Below are positions 5,525 through 8,558 of a DNA stretch of 8,558 bases, piece by piece. The DNA comes from Acidobacteriota bacterium (lineage in GTDB: Bacteria > Acidobacteriota > Aminicenantia > UBA2199). How positions within the stretch are numbered: the first letter of the stretch is position 1; the number at the start of each line of letters is the position of its first letter. A model generated the notes under the pieces. The model made no database searches, was not told where the DNA came from, and was given only the letters and a program-made list of their open reading frames with translations. The position numbers and the translations under genes were made by a program. The stretch lies in the NCBI GenBank assembly GCA_028749105.1, contig JAQUQF010000062.1, forward strand, positions 1 through 8,558, read 5' to 3'.

Positions 5525-6441
5525 GTGGTTTTTCTGGGGCGGGAGGATTCGAACCTCCGAATCTCGGCTCCAAAGGCCGATGCCTTACCGCTTGGCCACA
5601 CCCCAATCCTCTCCTGATACTGGTTTCTGGAAATGGTGCCGGTCAGGGTGATGCCGGGCAGGGACGCGCGCAGGGATTCCAGCCGGCCGCGAGGGCCGAG
5701 GCCAAACACCGCTGAACCGCTGCCTGTCATCTGCACGAGTTCGCATCCTCCTTGCAACATTCTTCCCTTGATTTCCCTCAACTCCGGAAATATTTCAAAG
5801 GTGGCTTTTTCCAGGTCATTTTCCAATAGGGAGAAATCGCCTCTTCTCAGGAAGAGTTCTATTTTACTTGGGTTTCGGGCCTTTGTCAAGTGAAAACGGG
5901 AAAAGGCCAGGGAGGTGGAGACCGGCAGCGCCGGTGTGAAAAGGGCGACGGGGCGCGGGGCGATCCCGGGCAGCGGCGTCAGCTTTTCACCGATCCCCTC
6001 GCCCAGGGCCGTGCCGCCGAGGAGGAAGAACGGCACGTCGGCCCCCAGGCCGGCGGCCATCTCGATCAGCCCGGCCAGAGGGATGCCCAGGGAGAAATAC
6101 TGGTTTAAAAAAAGGAGGATGACGGCGGCGTTGCCGCTGCCGCCGCCCAGGCCGGACCCGGGGGGGATCTTCTTGCGCACTGTGATGTCGAAGCCCTTGC
6201 GCTGCGGGTAATTTTCATAGACCAGGCGGCAGGCGCGGGCGATAAGATTGCGGTCGTCCCAGGCGATGCGCGGGTTGTCGCCGGTGAGGCGGACGCGGGG
6301 CTCGGGCGTCTCGCGCAGCTCCATCTCGTCGCACAGGTCGATGGTCTGGAACACCGTGCGCAGCGTATGGTAGCCGTTCTTTCTCTTGCCAGTGATCTCC
6401 AGCCCCAGGTTGATCTTGGCGAAAGAGAGCAGCTGGATCAT
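5521..6441 (-). CDS. ispE: 4-diphosphocytidyl-2-C-methyl-D-erythritol kinase, reading frame continuing through tRNA-Gln
   Basis: GHMP-family kinase that phosphorylates CDP-methylerythritol in the MEP pathway to IPP/DMAPP. Motifs are LSFAKINLGLEI with Lys9 (5-16), the ATP-binding loop PPGSGLGGGSGNAAVIL (93-109; Gly-Asn where many members have Ser-Asp), LGADVPFFLLGGTALGEG with Asp135 (132-149) and motif 3 MTGSGSAVFGL (238-248). The expected C-terminus, GTISRNQYQERIG, is reached at residue 280. No stop occurs there: the frame runs through the tRNA-Gln gene, adding about 26 residues that are only tRNA translation (VWPSGKASAFGAE and onward), to a TGA at 5523-5521 overlapping the prs ATG. The 5' end overlaps the lolB-like gene by ATGA with no strong Shine-Dalgarno. 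A strong promoter-like element lies at 5861-5889 within the gene. Kinase function is secure; the true C-terminus in the cell is not. Confidence 0.95.
   Translation of the reverse strand: MIQLLSFAKINLGLEITGKRKNGYHTLRTVFQTIDLCDEMELRETPEPRVRLTGDNPRIAWDDRNLIARACRLVYENYPQRKGFDITVRKKIPPGSGLGGGSGNAAVILLFLNQYFSLGIPLAGLIEMAAGLGADVPFFLLGGTALGEGIGEKLTPLPGIAPRPVALFTPALPVSTSLAFSRFHLTKARNPSKIELFLRRGDFSLLENDLEKATFEIFPELREIKGRMLQGGCELVQMTGSGSAVFGLGPRGRLESLRASLPGITLTGTISRNQYQERIGVWPSGKASAFGAEIRRFESSRPRKTT
5534..5605 (-). tRNA. tRNA-Gln(UUG)
   Basis: A 72-nt cloverleaf can be drawn completely. The acceptor stem TGGGGTG pairs with CGCCCCA (one T-G pair) with discriminator G73 at 5534. The D arm is GCC-AAGCGGTAA-GGC, the anticodon arm TCGGC-CTTTGGA-GCCGA with anticodon TTG, the variable loop GATTC, and the T arm GGAGG-TTCGAAT-CCTCC. 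A U1-A72 pair with G73 is the known glutaminyl-tRNA synthetase identity pattern. The 3' CCA is not encoded (GAAA follows), so CCA-adding enzyme is needed. The gene sits between the natural end of ispE and prs, a place where tRNA-Gln is also found in Pseudomonas, and lies entirely within the ispE reading frame. Confidence 0.97.
5861..5889 (-). promoter_or_regulatory. Near-consensus sigma70 promoter inside ispE
   Basis: TTGACA (5889-5884), exactly 17 bp, then TAAAAT (5866-5861): 11 of 12 positions match the consensus at optimal spacing. It falls in the most AT-rich part of ispE and would start transcription near 5854, about 250 nt before the tRNA-Gln 5' end. It would serve tRNA-Gln, prs and the downstream ribosomal genes without an intact ispE. 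Promoter activity is inferred. Confidence 0.65.
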
Positions 6442-7019
6442 TCTGCCAGCACGCTTTCCAGGTCGGCGGCCCGGTAGCGCTCCTCGTAGCCAGCCAGGAC
6501 GACCTTGCCGGGGCGGTATTCGTCACGGGTCAGGCGCAGCGACAGCTCGGCGTCGCCGCGCCGCAGGCGGACGGCCCTGGGGGCGCCGCCACCGGGGTTG
6601 GGCTCCATGTCGGCCTCGATCCCTTTCGCGGCAAAGTCACCCCGCGGGATCTCGCCGGCGAGCAGAAGCGCTTTCAAAGAGGAAAAACTCATGTCGATCC
6701 CCCACATCCGCTCCAGCAGCACGTGGAAATCGCCTTGCCAGCATTCTTTTCTGGTGAAGTTGGCCAGCACGGCGTCCTCGCCGGAGACATCCAATTCCAG
6801 ACCAATTTGGTTTAGGGGGGTAAAAAAGATGAATTTCGAGTGCTCGCCGTCGAAGCGCCACACGATGCGGCCGCTCTGCCGAACATCTTTTTCCCGGAAG
6901 CTGAACTTGACGCCCAGGGAGCGAAAATGCGTCCCGTCTGGAGGAGTGAGCTCCGGACGGCGCGCCCGGCAGGACAACATGCCGGCGATCGCGAGCACAA
7001 TGAGGGACTTTTTCAACAT
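6438..7019 (-). CDS. LolB-like outer-membrane lipoprotein
   Basis: Predicted lipoprotein of 193 residues. The signal peptide MLKKSLIVLAIAGMLSC has an acceptable but imperfect lipobox, with Cys17 as the lipidated residue. The mature part fits a LolB/LolA-type concave beta-sheet: alternating beta strands (GRIVWRFDGEHSKFIFFTP, about 51-69), then a conserved-looking middle reading WGIDMSFSSLKALLLAGEIP, which resembles the LolB 'lG...l..wl.G.p' segment. In gammaproteobacteria lolB sits directly before ispE and prs, exactly this position, which strengthens the call; LolB receives lipoproteins from LolA and inserts them into the outer membrane. Similarity by eye is weak, so it could be another member of the DUF4292/LolB-like group. 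The stop overlaps the ispE start as ATGA. The spacing from the AGGG ahead of the ATG is short (3 nt). Confidence 0.68.
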   Translation of the reverse strand: MLKKSLIVLAIAGMLSCRARRPELTPPDGTHFRSLGVKFSFREKDVRQSGRIVWRFDGEHSKFIFFTPLNQIGLELDVSGEDAVLANFTRKECWQGDFHVLLERMWGIDMSFSSLKALLLAGEIPRGDFAAKGIEADMEPNPGGGAPRAVRLRRGDAELSLRLTRDEYRPGKVVLAGYEERYRAADLESVLAE

Positions 7020-7026
7020 CGGCCCT

Positions 7027-7035
7027 ATTTTACCA
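7027..7035 (-). promoter_or_regulatory. Possible extended -10 promoter for lolB-like/ispE
   Basis: TGG-TAAAAT (7035-7027) matches an extended -10 element with 5 of 6 hexamer bases; no good -35 is present 16-18 bp upstream. It ends only 7 nt before the ATG at 7019, so a transcript from it would be leaderless or nearly so. Alternatively the genes are read from the transporter promoter. Confidence 0.35.
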
Positions 7036-7037
7036 TA

Positions 7038-7068
7038 AGCGCATCGTTTTTGCCTGCGCTTGAAAACG
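7038..7068. repeat. Two overlapping, mutually exclusive inverted repeats
   Basis: Plus-strand AGCGCA (7038-7043) pairs with TGCGCT (7055-7060), 11-nt loop; CGTTTT (7045-7050) pairs with AAAACG (7063-7068), 12-nt loop. The arms interleave, so only one stem can form at a time. They occupy the middle of the only sizeable intergenic gap inside the gene run, just upstream of the -10-like element. No T-run follows either stem on the minus strand, so a standard rho-independent terminator is not supported. Confidence 0.4.
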
Positions 7069-7097
7069 AAGCTATTTTGCGGATATCATTGCCGCTG

Positions 7098-8444
7098 TTA
7101 CCTGATGGCCAGCGTAAACAGCGTCAGCAAGATGAGCGCGGGACAGAGGTACTTGACCGATATGGTCCAAAGCCAGCCGTGGCGGAACTTCTCCGCCCCC
7201 CGGCCGATCTCCTTCAAAGCGGCGGCGCTTTTCCAAACATAGCCCGCGAAAATGCAGATGAACAGGGCCCCGACGCTCAGGGCCAGCGTGCTCCAGACAA
7301 AATCCATCATTTCAAAGAAGCTGATGTTGAGCAGGGGCAGCTTCTGGAAGAACTTCACGCCGCCGAAAGAGAGGACCGACGGGATGCCGATGAGGAACGA
7401 AAGGCTCCCTGCCGCCAGCACCGATCTGCCCCGGCTCCATTTCAATTCGTCGATGCAGTAGGCGACGACGACCTCCAGCAGCGAGACCGTGGAGGCCAGC
7501 GCCGCCACGCCGAGAAGGAGGAAGAACAGCATGCCGAAGATGGAGCCCAGCGGCATCTGGTCGAAGATCACCGGCAGGATGTGGAACACCAGCGGATGGC
7601 CGCCGGCCGGGTTCATGCCAAAGGCGGCCAGCGCCGGGAAAATGATGAAGCCGGCCATGACGGCGGTGACCGTGTCCAGGGCGGCCACCCAGGCGGCTCC
7701 AGCGGGGATGCTCTCATCCTTCTTCAGGTAGGAGCCGTAGGTGATCATGGCCCCCATCCCCAGACTGAGGCTGAAGAATGCCTGGCCCATGGCGTCGATG
7801 ATCATGCGCGGGCTCAGCTTTGAGAAGTCCGGCCTGAGGTAGAACTCCAGGCCTTTCCCCGCCCCGGGCAACGTCAGCGCCCGCCCCAGCAGGATCAGCA
7901 TGATGACGACCAGCACCGGCATCAGGACCTTGCATGCCTTCTCGATACCGCCGGCGATACCCTTGGAAACGATATAGCCGGTAATAAAGATGAAGGCGGC
8001 CAAAAGGAAAGCCTGCAGCCAGAAATTCCGGACAAAGGTGTCAAAGATCAGCGGAGTGGCGGAGGTTGTCGCGCCTTTCAGGCTGCCGGCCAGGGTCTTG
8101 AAAAAATATCCCAGGGTCCATCCCGAGATCAGGGAATAATAGGAGAGAATCATCATGCCGGCGAGAACTCCCATGTAGCCGACCAGCTTCCATTGGGATT
8201 TCGGGCGCAATTCCGCGAAGGCCCCCACCGGATTTTTCCCGGTGGCCCGCCCGATGGCAATCTCGGCGATCAGGACCGGCAGGCCCAGCAGGACCACAGC
8301 CGCCAGGTAGACAAACAGGAACACGGCGCCGCCGTATTTTCCAGTCATATAAGGAAAACGCCAGATATTGCCGATGCCGATGGCCGAGCCGGCGGCAGCC
8401 AGGATAAATCCGAGTTGCGAACTCCATTTCCCTCTTGAGGCCAT
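7098..8444 (-). CDS. Sodium-dependent transporter, NSS (SNF/LeuT) family
   Basis: Na+-coupled inner-membrane symporter of the neurotransmitter:sodium symporter family; bacterial members import amino acids. From the ATG at 8444 the product is 448 residues, close to 11-TM bacterial members such as MhsT. TM1 carries GSAIGIGNIWRFPY (19-32), the family hallmark with the Na+-site Asn26. The TM5 GX9P motif is GIEKACKVLMP (166-176), and TM6 reads FFSLSLGMGAMITYGSYLKK (223-242). TM8 has ASTVSLLEVVVAY (317-329), with Ser/Thr residues where LeuT has its Na2 ligands. The start was chosen because AGGAGG (8451-8456) lies 6 nt upstream; an earlier ATG at 8510 overlaps the -35 element and would add a non-family 22-residue extension. 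Substrate cannot be read from sequence. About 80 nt separate it from the lolB-like gene, so it may be a separate unit. Confidence 0.95.
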   Translation of the reverse strand: MASRGKWSSQLGFILAAAGSAIGIGNIWRFPYMTGKYGGAVFLFVYLAAVVLLGLPVLIAEIAIGRATGKNPVGAFAELRPKSQWKLVGYMGVLAGMMILSYYSLISGWTLGYFFKTLAGSLKGATTSATPLIFDTFVRNFWLQAFLLAAFIFITGYIVSKGIAGGIEKACKVLMPVLVVIMLILLGRALTLPGAGKGLEFYLRPDFSKLSPRMIIDAMGQAFFSLSLGMGAMITYGSYLKKDESIPAGAAWVAALDTVTAVMAGFIIFPALAAFGMNPAGGHPLVFHILPVIFDQMPLGSIFGMLFFLLLGVAALASTVSLLEVVVAYCIDELKWSRGRSVLAAGSLSFLIGIPSVLSFGGVKFFQKLPLLNISFFEMMDFVWSTLALSVGALFICIFAGYVWKSAAALKEIGRGAEKFRHGWLWTISVKYLCPALILLTLFTLAIR

Positions 8445-8450
8445 GAACAT

Positions 8451-8456
8451 CCTCCT
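8451..8456 (-). promoter_or_regulatory. Ribosome binding site deciding the NSS transporter start
   Basis: AGGAGG within AAAAGGAGG, 6 nt before the ATG at 8444. The intervening ATGTTC contains another in-frame ATG at 8450, but that one abuts the Shine-Dalgarno with no spacing and is unlikely to be used. Confidence 0.8.
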
Positions 8457-8481
8457 TTTCGCTGCGGACATTTGAAATGAG

Positions 8482-8510
8482 TTCGTAACATAGGGACTTT
8501 GACTTGTCAA
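8482..8510 (-). promoter_or_regulatory. Sigma70-like promoter for the NSS transporter
   Basis: TTGACA (8510-8505), 17 bp, then TACGAA (8487-8482), preceded by TGT so that it reads as an extended -10. The -35 is perfect; the -10 hexamer matches only 3 of 6. Transcription would start near 8475, giving a leader of about 30 nt that contains the AGGAGG. Confidence 0.5.
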
Positions 8511-8511
8511 A
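8498..8511. repeat. Palindrome overlapping the transporter -35 (possible operator)
   Basis: TTTGAC-TT-GTCAAA is a perfect 6-bp inverted repeat with a 2-nt centre. It includes the whole -35 hexamer. A dimeric repressor bound here would block RNA polymerase. No regulator gene lies in the window, and part of the symmetry could come simply from the TTGACA word. Confidence 0.35.
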
Positions 8512-8558
8512 CTTCCTTGTCAGCGATCTGGAAACAAATTTGGGTTGGCAAGCGCGGA

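Noticed and set aside
5534..5605. Protein-coding C-terminal domain of IspE (residues 280-303)
   Set aside because: The sequence folds into a complete tRNA-Gln; the amino acids match the well-known spurious translation of tRNA genes.
7020..7097. Rho-independent terminator after the transporter gene
   Set aside because: Stems exist (GCGG/CCGC near the stop, plus the two interleaved repeats), but none is followed by a T-run on the coding strand.
6840..7823. Plus-strand open frame opposite the transporter and lipoprotein genes (327 codons)
   Set aside because: Low-complexity Arg/Gln/Glu/His-rich translation crossing two real genes and an intergenic gap, with no family resemblance.
8445..8510. 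N-terminal extension of the transporter from the ATG at 8510
   Set aside because: That ATG overlaps the -35 element, has no Shine-Dalgarno, and adds 22 residues absent from the family.
1..8558. Mobile element, CRISPR array, toxin-antitoxin or defence system
   Set aside because: No transposase, integrase, direct-repeat array, terminal inverted repeats or unassigned small gene was visible; coding density by housekeeping genes is almost complete.

Overview
This window is a GC-rich stretch of bacterial chromosome in which every supported gene lies on the minus strand, so the biology reads from right to left. It encodes core information-processing and cell-envelope functions. A LolB-like lipoprotein and an MlaE-type lipid-transport permease point to a diderm (Gram-negative type) organism, and ispE shows use of the MEP isoprenoid pathway. 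The order lolB-ispE-tRNA-Gln-prs-rplY-pth is one I know from Proteobacteria such as Pseudomonas, and rpsF-rpsR-rplI-dnaB is a widespread block. Their direct fusion without ychF or ssb would suit a deltaproteobacterium, an acidobacterium or a related candidate phylum, but I cannot place it more precisely from sequence alone.

Layout in transcription order: (1) a short upstream region with a sigma70-like promoter overlapped by a small palindrome (about 8482-8511); (2) a sodium:neurotransmitter-symporter-family transporter (7098-8444); (3) an 80-nt intergenic region with two mutually exclusive inverted repeats and an extended -10 element (7027-7068); (4) a LolB-like lipoprotein overlapping ispE by an ATGA junction; (5) tRNA-Gln(UUG) at 5534-5605, lying wholly inside the open 3' end of the ispE reading frame; (6) a tightly packed run prs, rplY, pth, rpsF, rpsR, rplI, dnaB and a 3'-truncated mlaE, with junctions from a 17-nt overlap to 9 nt of spacing. 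There is no gene-free stretch above 300 bases.

The genes look like one growth-linked transcription unit: precursor supply (PRPP, isoprenoids), translation (tRNA-Gln, L25, Pth, S6, S18, L9), replication (DnaB) and envelope lipid handling (LolB-like, MlaE). I see no defence system, mobile element, CRISPR array or obviously new enzyme. The unusual content is in expression architecture: a tRNA nested in a coding frame, a near-consensus promoter inside ispE just upstream of it, a prs start with no ribosome binding site, a pth gene that seems to start at ATT, and a possible Shine-Dalgarno-masking switch before rpsF encoded by a non-canonical extension of Pth.
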